Shown: positions 1-12,076, counted from the stretch's first letter. The stretch: DNA of 64,000 bases from JBKPNJ01 sp963695705 (GCA_963695705.1 CAVOHB010000010.1:62001-126000), one strand, 5' to 3'. Notes: generated from the sequence alone by a model not told the origin. Translations and numbers: made by a program.

Positions 1-2
1 TC

Positions 3-752
3 ACACCCGACTCGATCCGCCGGGCGCTTGACGCCGGCTGGTCGGCGGCGGAGCTGCACGACTTCCTCTCGGCGCGATCCTCCACGCCGGTCCCCCAGCC
101 GCTGACCTATCTGGTGGACGATGTCAGCCGCCGCCACGGCCAGCTGCGCGCCGGCGTCGGAGCCACCTACCTGCGCTGCGACGACGAGGCCCAGCTCAAC
201 GAGCTGATGGCCGACCAGCGCGTGTCGGGGCTGCGATTACGCCGGATCGCGCCGACCGTGGTGCTCTCCGATGCGCCTCTCGACCTGCTGCTCGCCCGGC
301 TGCGGGAGCTCGGGCGCTCTCCGGTCGCGGAGGCCCCGGACGGAACGGTTCGGGTCACGCGCATCGACAGCCGTCGGGCGCCCCCGCCACGCTCAGCACC
401 GTCGCGGGCCTGGGATCTCGCTGCGCTCGCCGAGGACCGGCTTGATGCCGCGGTGCGTGCGTTGCGGGCCGGCGACCGGGTGCTCGAGGCACGGCCCGAC
501 CTCGCAACGGTCGGCCGAATCGGGCGTACTGCTTCCAGCGAGACACTGACAAGGCTGCGCGAGGCGGTGGAGTCCGGTGACCGACTGTGGCTGGGGTATG
601 TCGACCGGCATGGGACCGTGCTCGAGCGCATCGTGGAGCCGATGCGCGTCGAGGGGGGCTGGCTGACGGCGTACGACGACCGCTCGGAAGCGGTACGGAC
701 GTTCGCGATCCACCGGATCAGCAGCGTGGCCACCGTGCAGCGCGATGGCTGA
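3..752 (+). CDS. helicase-associated protein, C-terminal part (5' end outside window)
   Basis: The reading frame is open from base 3 to the TGA at 750-752, so only the last 249 codons are present. The sequence resembles the C-terminal half of the actinobacterial helicase-associated protein that is usually encoded beside the XPB helicase (mycobacterial Rv0862c type). It contains a region like the XPB N-terminal/damage-recognition module (motif SGLRLRRIAPTVVLSD) and then a WYL-like beta fold (GDRLWLGYVDRHGTVLERI). Its role is inferred to be DNA repair or nucleic-acid remodelling together with the XPB helicase encoded at 1644. Here three features separate the two genes. The true start cannot be seen. 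Confidence 0.75.
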   Translation, partial: TPDSIRRALDAGWSAAELHDFLSARSSTPVPQPLTYLVDDVSRRHGQLRAGVGATYLRCDDEAQLNELMADQRVSGLRLRRIAPTVVLSDAPLDLLLARLRELGRSPVAEAPDGTVRVTRIDSRRAPPPRSAPSRAWDLAALAEDRLDAAVRALRAGDRVLEARPDLATVGRIGRTASSETLTRLREAVESGDRLWLGYVDRHGTVLERIVEPMRVEGGWLTAYDDRSEAVRTFAIHRISSVATVQRDG

Positions 753-757
753 ACGCA

Positions 758-794
758 CAGCGACGGCGGACCGATGTTCGGTCCGCCGTCGCTG
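758..794 (+). terminator. strong hairpin terminator
   Basis: A perfect 17-bp stem with a 3-base loop lies six bases after the stop codon of the preceding gene. It is followed by a short T-containing run (TTGTACTC). It would end transcription of the helicase-associated gene before the oppositely oriented small ORF. Confidence 0.75.
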
Positions 795-845
795 TTGTAC
801 TCAAGAGCAGGCGGTGAAAGGCGTGTCGCCCGTCCCGCCGCTCAG

Positions 846-1031
846 TCAGAGGACGAGGTTGGTGACGCGGGACTGGGCGATCGCGTTGCGCTGCCGCAGT
901 CTTTCCAGCCGCCGGGCGGCTCGGTGCTCGCGCGAAGCTGTCCGTGCGGCCGCGCTGTACGCGGACGCCACCGCCTCGGCTCGCCGGTCCTCGCGCAGTT
1001 CGCGAGCGACGAGCTCTGGGACGGTCAACAT
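846..1031 (-). CDS. small basic protein of 61 aa, unknown
   Basis: The ATG at 1031 has an excellent Shine-Dalgarno sequence (GGAGGAG, 5 bases upstream). A GTG at 1070 is also in frame but is less likely. The product is short, highly charged and Arg/Ala rich (MLTVPELVARELREDRR at the N-terminus, then RLERLRQRNA). It is predicted to be mostly alpha-helical, with no signal peptide or membrane segment. I do not recognise the family. It is divergent from the CGNR gene and shares a 90-base intergenic region with it. The ribosome binding site is the main reason to believe it is expressed. Confidence 0.6.
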   Translation of the reverse strand: MLTVPELVARELREDRRAEAVASAYSAAARTASREHRAARRLERLRQRNAIAQSRVTNLVL

Positions 1032-1061
1032 TGTTTCTCCTCCATCGAATGGCGATGTGAC

Positions 1062-1117
1062 GTAAGACACATCTACTGGGTGTACTGCTTACAGTGTATG
1101 CGGCGAATGTAAGATAC
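1062..1117 (+). promoter_or_regulatory. leaderless-type promoter and possible operator of the CGNR gene
   Basis: A -10 hexamer TAAGAT (1110-1115) ends six bases before the GTG at 1122. A -35-like CTTACA (1088-1093) precedes it with a 16-base spacer. This geometry predicts transcription starting at or next to the start codon. GTAAGACAC (1062-1070) and GTAAGATAC (1109-1117) are near-identical direct copies, and CTTAC (1088-1092) is an inverted copy of the same GTAAG core. The repeats could be operator half-sites for the divergent pair. The operator role is inference only. Confidence 0.4.
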
Positions 1118-1121
1118 GCAA

Positions 1122-1647
1122 GTGGACTTTGTTCGTTACGCCGAGGGCGCCGCGGCGCTCGTCAACGCACCCCTGGACGACGTGGACGACGTTCCGGGAG
1201 CTGCTGTCGGACCGTCCCTGGTTGCACCCCATGCTGACCGAGCGGGATCCCCCGGCCTTGCGGCGGATCCAGCGGGACCTGCGACCGGTGTTCGCGGCGT
1301 CATCCGCGGGTGAGGCCGGCGAGGTCGTCGAACTGCTCAACGCCCTGCTCGGCAGGCACCCGGTGACACCTCGAATCGTCGGCCACGACGCGCAGTCGTG
1401 GCACCTGCACGTTGCAGACCGCAAGTCGGGTGTCGCCGAGCTCCTCACCGCGGAGTGTCTGCTGGGTCTGGCTATTCTCGTGTGCGATGTCGGCGCGACT
1501 CGACTCGGCGTCTGCCAGGCGTCGTCGTGCACCAACGTGTTCGTCGACACCTCCCCCAACCAGTCGCGGCGATACTGCTCGGATCGATGCTCGTCGCGGG
1601 CCAACGTCGCCGCCTACCGGGCCCGGCGAAAGGCGGAAGCCAGGTGA
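1122..1647 (+). pseudogene. CGNR zinc-finger transcriptional regulator, frameshifted at about 1191
   Basis: CGNR proteins are actinobacterial regulators with an N-terminal ABATE domain and a C-terminal zinc finger. The frame starting at GTG 1122 gives the expected N-terminus (MDFVRYAEGAAALVNA) up to DDVDD. The rest (RELLSDRPWL onward) continues in the +1 frame, so there is one extra base near 1191-1194 (GTTC where GTC would restore the frame). The C-terminal zinc finger is intact: CQASSCTNVFVDTSPNQSRR, then CSDRCSSRANVAAYRARRK. Downstream, the TGA overlaps the GTG of the XPB helicase (GTGA), so the two genes are translationally coupled. Either the frameshift is a sequence error or the gene is newly broken. 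There is no other decay. Confidence 0.75.
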
Positions 1648-3296
1648 ACGACGGACCGCTCATCGTCCAGTCCGACAAGACCCTGCTGCTCGAGATCGAC
1701 CACCCCGACGCCGCTGACTGCCGCAAGGCGATCGCGCCGTTCGCGGAGCTCGAACGGTCTCCCGAGCACATTCACACCTACCGGCTCACCCCGCTCGGGC
1801 TCTGGAACGCGCGAGCCGCCGGGCACGACGCCGAGCAGGTCGTCGACACCCTGCTGGCGTTCTCCCGCTACGCCGTGCCCCATGCACTGCTCGTCGACGT
1901 CGCCGAGACGATGGCACGGTTCGGCAGGCTGCGCCTGGAGAAGCATCCCCAGCACGGTCTGGTGCTCGCCTGCAGCGACCGGCCCGTTCTCGAGGAGGTC
2001 CTGCGCGCCAGGCGGGTCAAGCCGATGCTCGGTGAGCGCATCGATGACGACACCGTGCTCGTGCACCCCTCGGAGCGCGGCAACCTCAAGCAGGCCCTGC
2101 TCAAGCTCGGCTGGCCGGCCGAGGACTTCGCCGGTTACGTCGACGGCGAGGCGCACGCGATCTCGCTGTCACCGCAGGGATGGGGGCTGCGGCCGTACCA
2201 GGTGGAGGCCGCCGAGTCCTTCTGGCACGGTGGCTCAGGAGTCGTCGTGCTCCCGTGCGGCGCCGGCAAGACGCTGGTCGGGATCGCCGCGATGGCCCAC
2301 GCCCAGGCGACGACCCTGATCCTGGTCACGAACACTGTGGCGGCCCGGCAGTGGAAGGACGAGCTGCTCCGGAGGACGTCGCTCACCGACGAGGAGATCG
2401 GGGAGTACTCCGGTGCCCGCAAACAGGTCCGGCCGGTGACCATCGCTACGTACCAGGTGATGACCACCCGGCGCGGCGGCGTCTACAGCCATCTGGAGCT
2501 CTTCGATGCCCGCGACTGGGGCCTCATCATCTACGACGAGGTCCACCTGCTCCCCGCCCCGATCTTCCGGATGACCGCCGATCTGCAGGCGCGGCGACGG
2601 ATCGGGCTCACCGCGACGCTGATCCGCGAGGATGGGCGCGAGGGCGACGTGTTCAGCCTGATCGGGCCGAAGCGGTACGACGCTCCGTGGAAGGACATCG
2701 AGGCCCAGGGCTGGATCGCCCCGGCCGACTGCGTCGAAGTGCGTGTGACGCTCAGCGACGGCGAGCGTCTGGCGTACGCGACCGCGGACGCCGAGGACCG
2801 GTACCGGCTCGCCTCCACGACCGACACCAAGACGGAGGTGGTGCAGCGGCTGGTCAAGCACCACCAGGGCCAACAGACCTTGGTGATCGGGCAGTACCTC
2901 GACCAGCTCGACGACCTCGGCGAACGGCTCGGCGCCCCGGTGATCAAGGGAGAGACCGGGGTCAAGGAGCGTGAGCGGCTGTTCAACGAGTTCAGAGCGG
3001 GTGACGTCACCCTGCTCGTGGTGAGCAAGGTCGCGAACTTCTCCGTCGACCTACCCGAGGCCACGGTCGCGATCCAGGTGTCCGGGACGTTCGGTTCCCG
3101 GCAGGAGGAGGCGCAGCGACTGGGCCGGGTCCTGCGGCCCAAGGCCGACGGGCGGTCGGCGCGGTTCTATGCGGTCGTGTCCCGGGACACTCTGGACGCC
3201 GACTTCGCCCAGCACCGCCAGCGGTTCCTTGCCGAGCAGGGATACGCCTACCGCATCGTCGACGCCGACGAGCTCCTCGCCAACGAGGACTTCTGA
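1644..3296 (+). CDS. XPB-type superfamily 2 DNA helicase
   Basis: The protein is 550 aa from a GTG that overlaps the preceding stop. It has the bacterial XPB architecture: an N-terminal damage-recognition-like region (about 1-175), a first RecA lobe with Walker A LPCGAGKT (203-210) and DEVH (298-301), the XPB-specific RED motif (REDGREGDVF, from about 328), and a second lobe ending in motif VI EAQRLGRVLRPK. Family members are 3'-5' ATP-dependent helicases linked to nucleotide excision repair, where XPB works with a nuclease or helicase-associated partner. Codon use and length (about 550) are normal for the family. A hairpin terminator follows. Confidence 0.93.
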   Translation: MNDGPLIVQSDKTLLLEIDHPDAADCRKAIAPFAELERSPEHIHTYRLTPLGLWNARAAGHDAEQVVDTLLAFSRYAVPHALLVDVAETMARFGRLRLEKHPQHGLVLACSDRPVLEEVLRARRVKPMLGERIDDDTVLVHPSERGNLKQALLKLGWPAEDFAGYVDGEAHAISLSPQGWGLRPYQVEAAESFWHGGSGVVVLPCGAGKTLVGIAAMAHAQATTLILVTNTVAARQWKDELLRRTSLTDEEIGEYSGARKQVRPVTIATYQVMTTRRGGVYSHLELFDARDWGLIIYDEVHLLPAPIFRMTADLQARRRIGLTATLIREDGREGDVFSLIGPKRYDAPWKDIEAQGWIAPADCVEVRVTLSDGERLAYATADAEDRYRLASTTDTKTEVVQRLVKHHQGQQTLVIGQYLDQLDDLGERLGAPVIKGETGVKERERLFNEFRAGDVTLLVVSKVANFSVDLPEATVAIQVSGTFGSRQEEAQRLGRVLRPKADGRSARFYAVVSRDTLDADFAQHRQRFLAEQGYAYRIVDADELLANEDF

Positions 3297-3308
3297 GCAG
3301 GCAGCGAG

Positions 3309-3325
3309 CCCGAGCCAGGCTCGGG
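3309..3325. terminator. short hairpin between convergent genes
   Basis: CCCGAGC and GCTCGGG form a 7-bp GC stem with a 3-base loop. It lies in the 34-base gap between the convergent helicase and GGDEF/EAL genes. There is no U-tract, so it is only a plausible bidirectional terminator. Confidence 0.45.
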
Positions 3326-3330
3326 AGTTG

Positions 3331-5201
3331 TCAGACCGCCAGCAGGTCGTCGGGCAACGGCAGCCGGATCGGTGAGTAACGGGCGGGGTCGAGGATGTGC
3401 TGCTCCAGCTGGTTCGGTAGCAGCGGATGGCTGATGTAGAAGCCCTGGGCTCGGTCGATGCCCAAGTCGATGACCTCGTTCGAGCTGCGTCCGGGACTCC
3501 ACGCCCTCCGCGACCACGGTGAGGTCGAGCACGTGCCCGAGCTCGATGATCGCCGACACGATGGCACGCGTAGCCGGGTCCTCGGTGAGGTCGACGATGA
3601 AGCTGCGGTCGATCTTGACGACGTTCGAACGGAAACCGGCGCAGGTAGTTCAGCGAGGAATACCCCGTGCCGAAGTCGTCCATGGTCAGCCCGACACCCA
3701 GCTCCTTGACCTCCCGCAGCACCGCGGTCGCACGTGGGGCATCCTCGAAGAACACGCTCTCGGTGACCTCGAGGAAGACCTGGGCCGGATCCGTTCCGGT
3801 CTCGGCCAGCAACCGGGCCACTGTCTCAGCGAATCCGGGGCCGACGACCTGGTGACCCGAGACGTTCACAGCCACGTGGGGGACGGCCTCGCCGTACAGG
3901 TGCTGCCACGCCTTGAGGTCCCGGCAGGCCTGGGCGAGCACCCACTCACCGATCGGGAGGATCATCCCGGTTCTTTCGGCGATCGGCAGGATGATCTCGG
4001 GGCTCACCCAGCCGCGGTCCGGATGCTCCCACCGCAGCAGCGCCTCGACCCCGAGCATGCCGCCGCTCTCGGCGGCGATGATGGGCTGGTAGGCGAGTTG
4101 GAACTGGCCGCGCAGCACGGCGGTACGCACGTCCCGCTCGAGCTGCTTGCGCATGTCCGCCTCGAGCCGCGCGGACTGGTCGATGACCTGATGGTGTCCA
4201 CCACCGTTCAGCTTGGCCTGGTACATCGCGAGGTCGGCGTCACGCAGCAGGGTCTGGGGGATGTCCTCACCCGGCCCGGAGAACGCCAGGCCCACGCTGG
4301 CCGTCATCGCCAGTGTGTGACCGTCGAGCTCGAAGGGTTCCCCCAGCGTGGCAGCGATCCGCTTGGCCACCAGCTCGGCTCCCAACGACGTATCCAGGTC
4401 CTCGCAGAGGATCACGAACTCGTCGCCGGACAGCCGTGCCAACGTGTCTCCCGACCTCAGCACGCGGGTCAGCCGCGTCGCCACCGCGATCAGCAGCTGG
4501 TCTCCCAGCTGATGGCCGTACTGGTCGTTGACGAGCTTGAAGCCGTCGAGGTCGACGAACAGCACCGCGGCCATCCGCCGGGACCGGCGCGCGCGGGCGA
4601 CGGCGCGATCCAGCAGCTCGTGCAGGAGAGCACGGTTGGGGAGCGCTGTCAGCGGGTCGTGCAGGGAGCGATGGGTGAGCTGCTCGACGCTGACGGCGGC
4701 CTCGCTGCGCGCCTGCGCGTTGAACAGGTACGCCGCGGCGACGTTCGCCAGCACCTGGGCGGCCGCCATGTCCTCCGGCTCAAGACCACCGGACGTATCG
4801 CGATAGAGATCCAGGGCACCGAGGCGGTGGCTGTCCATCCGCATCGGGAACGTGAAGACCGCCGCCAGGCCCGCGGCGAGCGCCCGCGGCGAGAAACGCG
4901 GGAACCGCGTGTCCACGCTGAGGTCCTCGATCGCGACTGCCTCGCCGCCCGAGTACGCCTCCAGGCACGGGCCCTCCTGCAGCTCGTTCTGCAGGGCCTC
5001 GATGCGCCGGACGACCTTGTTCGACGCCGCGACGAAGTGCAGGTCGTTCTCGGTCATGAGCATCACGCCGGCGCCGGTCACCGGCAGCATGTCGACGATG
5101 CGCTGGACCAGATGGTCCAGGATTGCCTGGATCGAGAACTCCGCGCCCAGGGTGTCGGCGAACTCCACCAGGATCTGGGCAAGCTTCTTGTCCCGGTCCA
5201 C
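3331..5201 (-). pseudogene. GAF-GGDEF-EAL cyclic-di-GMP protein with two frameshifts
   Basis: The GTG at 5201 has SD GGGAGG six bases upstream. Domains are an N-terminal GAF domain (about 20-165), a GGDEF domain with SGDEF at 258-262 (first Gly replaced by Ser), and an EAL domain starting with LGVEALLRWEHP (383-394). The EAL end is spread over three frames. After RRFPF the frame shifts near 3624, giving VVKIDRS, and shifts again near 3479, giving EVIDLGIDRAQGF through to LPLPDDLLAV and the stop at 3331. In both places GAAC stands where GAC would restore the frame and the consensus residue Asp. With the two bases removed, a full-length bifunctional diguanylate cyclase/phosphodiesterase of about 622 aa results. 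It is cytoplasmic, with sensing through GAF. Probably intact in the organism if these are base-calling errors. Confidence 0.8.
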
Positions 5202-5350
5202 GCAACCTCCCGAGCTGGACCTGGTGCCCGTGGCCTGGGGGCATCTGACGCTACCGCTATGTGACCGTTCGCCACTTTCAGTGACGAACCCTAACAGAGT
5301 CACCCGGCAGGTCGGGAGTAGCAGCAGCCGGGGACAGGCTCGGGAGCCCG

Positions 5351-6526
5351 CTATGCGGTGGTCGCCAGCAGCGCGCGGGCGAGACGCTGGTAGTCACTCG
5401 GCGTGTTGTAGAGCTGTGCGGTCAGCCGGATGAAGCCGCGCCCATCCCAGGCCAGCACGAGTGTCTCGATCCGGTATTGCTGACTCAGCCGCTCGTACAG
5501 GTCTTCGGCGGCAACGGCGTCCGCAGCGACGCCGGAGGGCAGCGGGAGCAGGCGCAGGGCCGGCGCCGCGGACAACCCGGTCAGGGGCGGCGTGGTTCCG
5601 AGCGCGCCAGCGACGAGATCAAGACCCGCGTCGACCATGCCGGCGTTGCGTTTGGGGATCGTCCAACCGCCCAGCTCGGACCAGGTGTCCAGCGCCTGCG
5701 GCAGGCACATCCACGCGCTGAAGTCATCGGTTCCCCTGGCGTCGAACGGCAGCGGGAACGGCTGCCCGTGGTTCCACCCGGTGACGAGCGGGTGGATCCG
5801 CTCGCGCCACTCCTCCGCGATCCAGACCGCGGCGGTCCCGCGGGCGGCGAACGCCCACTTGTGCATGTTGCCCACCCAGAAGTCCGCACCGATGGTCGCC
5901 GGCTGCGACTCGAGCTGACCGGGCACGTGGGCCGCGTCGACGAACACCGCGCTCCCGTGCCCCCGGGCGGCCGCCGCGATCGCCTCCACCGGCAGCACCA
6001 GTCCGGTCGGCGACGTGATGTGGTCGACCACGACCAGCCGGGTCCGTGGGCTGAGCACCGATTCGAACGCGGCCACCGCCTCGTCCGGACCACCGGCGAG
6101 CGGCACCTCGGCGACCATCAGCCGCGCCCCGGTCCGGTTACACCATGCCTGGGTGGCCAGCCGTACGGCGCCGTACCCATGGTCGCTCACGACCAGCTCG
6201 TCCCCGCTGCGCAGATCGAGCGACGCGAGAACCGTCGCGATCGCCTCGGTGACATTGCGCATCAACACCACCGTGTCGGCAGCGAGTCCCAGAAACTCAG
6301 CCGCCGCCGCACGTGCGGCCACGATGCCCTGCGGCGCCAGCACCTTGTGGAAGCGGTGCGGGTTGGCCTCCGCCGCGAGGCGGAGCCGCTGCTGCGCCTC
6401 CTGGACCGCCCGCGGGACCGTGCCGTACGCCCCGTGGTTGAGATGGACCACGTCGGGGTCGAGCGTGAACTGCTCGGCGACACGGTCCATGAAATCGTCC
6501 GCGATCTCGTCGCTCTCCGGCTCCAT
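5351..6526 (-). CDS. class V aminotransferase-fold PLP enzyme, isopenicillin-N-epimerase-like
   Basis: The product is 391 aa. PLP-fold landmarks are HLNHGAYGTVP near residue 28, the cofactor Asp in VFVDAAHVPGQ (D197) and the Schiff-base Lys in GNMHKWAF (K223). This combination matches the cysteine desulfurase/isopenicillin N epimerase-like branch (COG0520), whose members epimerise, desulfurise or cleave amino-acid substrates. There is no scaffold or SufE neighbour, so an Fe-S cluster role is unlikely. The substrate cannot be told. ATG 6526 has no clear SD. ATG 6490 is an alternative start. The gene is divergent from the HelD-like gene. Confidence 0.8.
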   Translation of the reverse strand: MEPESDEIADDFMDRVAEQFTLDPDVVHLNHGAYGTVPRAVQEAQQRLRLAAEANPHRFHKVLAPQGIVAARAAAAEFLGLAADTVVLMRNVTEAIATVLASLDLRSGDELVVSDHGYGAVRLATQAWCNRTGARLMVAEVPLAGGPDEAVAAFESVLSPRTRLVVVDHITSPTGLVLPVEAIAAAARGHGSAVFVDAAHVPGQLESQPATIGADFWVGNMHKWAFAARGTAAVWIAEEWRERIHPLVTGWNHGQPFPLPFDARGTDDFSAWMCLPQALDTWSELGGWTIPKRNAGMVDAGLDLVAGALGTTPPLTGLSAAPALRLLPLPSGVAADAVAAEDLYERLSQQYRIETLVLAWDGRGFIRLTAQLYNTPSDYQRLARALLATTA

Positions 6527-6592
6527 TGCGGAAGCCTACGATCCTGCCCAACCCGCTGGTTAACCCCGTGACCACCGGGCTGGAGGCTGGTA

Positions 6593-8692
6593 ATGTCACC
6601 CGGCCCCCACCACGCTGACGACCGCGCACGCGGAGGTGCCCCGTTGCCCCAACCGCCCGTCTCGGCCCCCCATCGACAGCCCCCCACCCAGCTCGACGCC
6701 GAACGGCGTCACCTGCAGGCCGCGCGAGCAGCGTTGAAGCGGATGCGGGACAAGACCGAGTTGCTCGACGCGATGGGTGGTGACGCGGTCTCCACCGAGT
6801 TTCTCAAGGCCGCCCTGTGGCGCCGGATGAAGGCCTTGGAGGACGACCCGTCCATCCCGCTGTTCTTCGGCCGGCTCGACTACAGCGCCGACGACCCTGC
6901 CGGTCTCGGTGAGCGGTTCTACATCGGCCGCCGCCACGTCAGCGACGAGCACGGAGACCCGATGGTCGTGGACTGGCGGGCTGGGATATCGCGCGCGTTC
7001 TATCGTGCCAGCCGCACGGACCCGTCCGGGGTCGAGCTGCGCCGGCGTTTCGGGTACGCGCACGGGCAGATGACCGCGTTCGAGGACGAGCACCTGCTGG
7101 CCGGTGAGGAACAGTCCAGCAGCGAGATCCTCGAGTCGGAGATCGAGCGGCCCCGCGTCGGCCCGATGCGTGACATCGTCGCGACCATCCAGCCCGAACA
7201 GGATGAGATCGTCCGCTCCTCGATCGACGAGACCGTCTGTGTGCAGGGCGCACCCGGCACCGGCAAGACCGCGGTCGGCCTGCACCGGGCGGCGTACCTG
7301 CTCTATGCGCACCGCGACCAGCTGAGCCGTCAGGGTGTTCTCGTCGTCGGCCCTAACGCGTCGTTTCTGCGCTACATCGCCGACGTGTTGCCCGCTTTGG
7401 GCGAGATCGACGCCCGGCAGGTCACCGTGGAGTCGATGGTGGCACGAGTGCGGACGAGCGGCGCGGAGCCGGTGGCCGCGTCTGTTCTCAAGGGGGATGC
7501 CCGGATGGCCGCGGTGATCCACCGCGCGGTCTGGTCCGGGCTGGGCAGTCCCGGCGAGAGCCTCGTCGTCCCCCGCGGCGCCCGTCGGTGGCGCGTCCCG
7601 CCGTACGAGGCCCGCGAGATCGTCGATGAGCTGAGCAGACGCCAGGTCCGCTACGGAGCGGGCCGGCGGATGCTCCCGCAACGGCTGGCGCACGCGATCC
7701 TGCTGAAGATGGAGCTGGCCGGCGACTCCCCCGACGATCGGGTGCAGAACGTCGTGGCCCGAAGCCGGCCGGTGCGGCAGTACGTCGACCAGCTCTGGCC
7801 CTCGGTCGATCCGACTCGGGTGTTGCTGCGACTGTTCAGCGACGCGGCCTTCCTGGCCCGCTGCGCGGAGGGCATCCTCACCGACTCCGAGCAGGCGACG
7901 CTGGTCTGGTCCAAGCCGGCCAAGGGACCGGGGTCGGCCAAGTGGTCGCTTGCCGACGCCGTCCTCGTCGACGAGGCGGCCGACCTGATCGAACGCACCG
8001 CGAGCCTCGGGCACGTCGTGCTGGACGAGGCGCAGGACCTCTCGCCGATGATGCTGCGGGCGGTGGGGCGCCGCTGTGCGACAGGGTCGGCGACGGTCCT
8101 CGGCGACCTGGCCCAGGCGACGACCCCCTGGTCGACGACGTCGTGGGCAGAGGCGCTGTCCCACCTGGGGAAGCCCGGCGCACACATCGAGGAGCTGACA
8201 GTCGGCTTCCGTGTACCGGCCGACGTGATCGCGTACGCGGCCAGGCTGCTGCCGCTGATCGCACCGCAGCTCATACCGCCGTCGTCGGTGCGCAAGGCAC
8301 GTGGGGACCTCCGCATCCTGCGGACCGACGACGTGATCCGTACCGCGGTGCGGGCGGTCGAGGAAGCCGGGCGGGCCGAGGGTTCGATCGGGCTGATCAC
8401 TCCGGCCCGGCTGACCGAGCCGCTCGCGGGCGCGCTGGCCGAGGCGCGGTTGGAGTTCGCCCGGTTGGGTGACGAGTCGGATGTCGACGCTCGCATCGAC
8501 CTGGTCCCCGCCAGCCTGGCGAAAGGTCTCGAGTTCGACCACGTGGTGCTCGTCGAGCCGGCCGCGATCGTCAGCGGCGAACCCGACCAGATGACCGGGC
8601 TGCGCCGTCTCTACGTCTGCCTCACCCGGGCCGTCACATCCCTCGCCGTGGTACACCAAGAGGAGATACCCATCCCGCTTGATCCGAGATGA
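6593..8692 (+). CDS. HelD/HelR-like RNA polymerase-recycling ATPase (UvrD-like helicase fold)
   Basis: The protein is 699 aa. The ATG has SD GGAGG at 6-base spacing. A TTG at 6644 also has an SD and is the alternative start. It has an N-terminal coiled-coil arm (about 33-60, AERRHLQAARAALKRMR), then the 1A domain with Walker A GAPGTGKT (219-226). Later come Walker B/DEAQ (VLDEAQDLSP) and C-terminal motifs SLAKGLEFDHVVLV and RRLYVCLTRAV. This is the actinobacterial HelD family, which removes RNA polymerase from stalled complexes. Members called HelR also protect against rifamycins. No rifamycin genes are nearby, so a housekeeping role is as likely. Confidence 0.88.
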   Translation: MSPGPHHADDRARGGAPLPQPPVSAPHRQPPTQLDAERRHLQAARAALKRMRDKTELLDAMGGDAVSTEFLKAALWRRMKALEDDPSIPLFFGRLDYSADDPAGLGERFYIGRRHVSDEHGDPMVVDWRAGISRAFYRASRTDPSGVELRRRFGYAHGQMTAFEDEHLLAGEEQSSSEILESEIERPRVGPMRDIVATIQPEQDEIVRSSIDETVCVQGAPGTGKTAVGLHRAAYLLYAHRDQLSRQGVLVVGPNASFLRYIADVLPALGEIDARQVTVESMVARVRTSGAEPVAASVLKGDARMAAVIHRAVWSGLGSPGESLVVPRGARRWRVPPYEAREIVDELSRRQVRYGAGRRMLPQRLAHAILLKMELAGDSPDDRVQNVVARSRPVRQYVDQLWPSVDPTRVLLRLFSDAAFLARCAEGILTDSEQATLVWSKPAKGPGSAKWSLADAVLVDEAADLIERTASLGHVVLDEAQDLSPMMLRAVGRRCATGSATVLGDLAQATTPWSTTSWAEALSHLGKPGAHIEELTVGFRVPADVIAYAARLLPLIAPQLIPPSSVRKARGDLRILRTDDVIRTAVRAVEEAGRAEGSIGLITPARLTEPLAGALAEARLEFARLGDESDVDARIDLVPASLAKGLEFDHVVLVEPAAIVSGEPDQMTGLRRLYVCLTRAVTSLAVVHQEEIPIPLDPR

Positions 8693-8703
8693 CGTGACAG
8701 CCC

Positions 8704-9338
8704 ATGGATCGCCTCGCGTACCTCACGGACCGCTGGAACGCCCTACTGCCCGGAGCAGCCGCGCTCGGCGTCGAGCTTCTGGACCGCTATCAGCAGGCGA
8801 GCCGGCGCTACCACGACACCCGGCACCTGTTCGAGGTCATCGGCCACCTCGACGAGCTGATGTCCAGCGCCGGCGATCCACAGGCCGTCGAGCTGGCCGG
8901 CTGGTTCCACGACGCTGTTTATGACCCGGCGCGAACGGACAACGAGGACGCGTCCGCCCGGTTCGCCGAGGATGCCCTGCCCGCCTACGAGGTGGAGCAG
9001 ACGACCGTGGCGCAGGTCGCACGGCTGGTCCGGCTGACCGCGCTCCATGACCCGAGCCCGGACGACCGTGACGGTGCGGTGCTCTGTGACGCCGACCTGG
9101 CCATCCTGGCCGCGGAGCCGGTTCGGTACGCCGAGTATGTGCACGATGTTCGCGCGGAGTACCACCGGGTCAGCGACCAGGTGTTCCGCGAGCGGCGAGC
9201 GGCGATCCTGCGCGGCCTGTTGCGGCGACCCACCGTGTTTCGAACCCCGGAGGCTGTCCGTCGTTGGGAGAAGAGGGCGCGGCGAAACGTCGAGGGCGAG
9301 CTCAAGGGACTCGAGCCGGATGCCCGCGAGGGCCCTGG

Positions 9339-9354
<16 letters not shown>
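8704..9354 (+). CDS. HD-superfamily metal-dependent phosphohydrolase-like protein
   Basis: The product is 216 aa and resembles the COG4339 group of predicted HD hydrolases. Likely metal ligands are in RRYHDTRH (H37, H41) and WFHDAVYD (H69-D70), followed by a conserved ALHDP and CDADL. It begins 11 bases after the HelD-like stop on the same strand, so it is likely co-transcribed. Its last 16 bases overlap the convergent UvrA-like gene. The substrate is unknown. Confidence 0.8.
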
Positions 9355-11719
<2,365 letters not shown>

Positions 11720-11723
<4 letters not shown>

Positions 11724-12076
11724 TGATCCTGAAGCAGCCCGAGGACGTTGCCATCGGGGTCGGCGACGGTGGCCACCAGGCGGCCGCCACCGACGTCGCG
11801 CGCGGGCTCCTTGACGGTGGCACCAGCGGCGGTCACCTCGGCCAGCTTCGCCTGGATGTCCGCGACGTGCCAGTAGGCCACCGGTGAGGTCATGCCCTGC
11901 GGTCCTCCGCCGGGCAGCAGCCCGATGTGCTGGCCGGCGGCCTCGAAGCCGACGTAGTAGGACTCGTCGGCCATGGGCGCTACTCCGAGCAGGGCGGCGT
12001 ACACCCGCTTGGCCTTCGCCAGGTCGGAAACGGGATGCAGCACGGTCTTGATGCCTTCGGTGGAAGAGCCGGTCAT
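11720..12076 (-). CDS. VOC-family (glyoxalase/bleomycin-resistance fold) protein
   Basis: The product is 118 aa. The ATG at 12076 has SD AAGGAG at 5-base spacing. It has one beta-alpha-beta-beta-beta repeat pair typical of VOC proteins (KTVLHPVSDLAKAKRVYAAL, later VATVADPDGNVLGLL, with Asp-Pro-Asp-Gly-Asn before the last strand). VOC members are metal enzymes or drug-sequestering proteins. Overlap with the UvrA-like gene downstream suggests a common stress or antibiotic-resistance role (inference). Confidence 0.85.

Noticed and set aside
3479..3624. Programmed ribosomal frameshifting in the EAL domain
   Set aside because: There is no slippery heptamer or structured stimulator. Two shifts within 150 bases, and the same GAAC pattern in unrelated genes, point to sequence error or mutation.
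6644..6646. TTG with SD GGAGGT as the start of the HelD-like gene
   Set aside because: The upstream ATG 6593 also has a good SD (GGAGG) and is the more usual codon, so TTG is kept only as an alternative.
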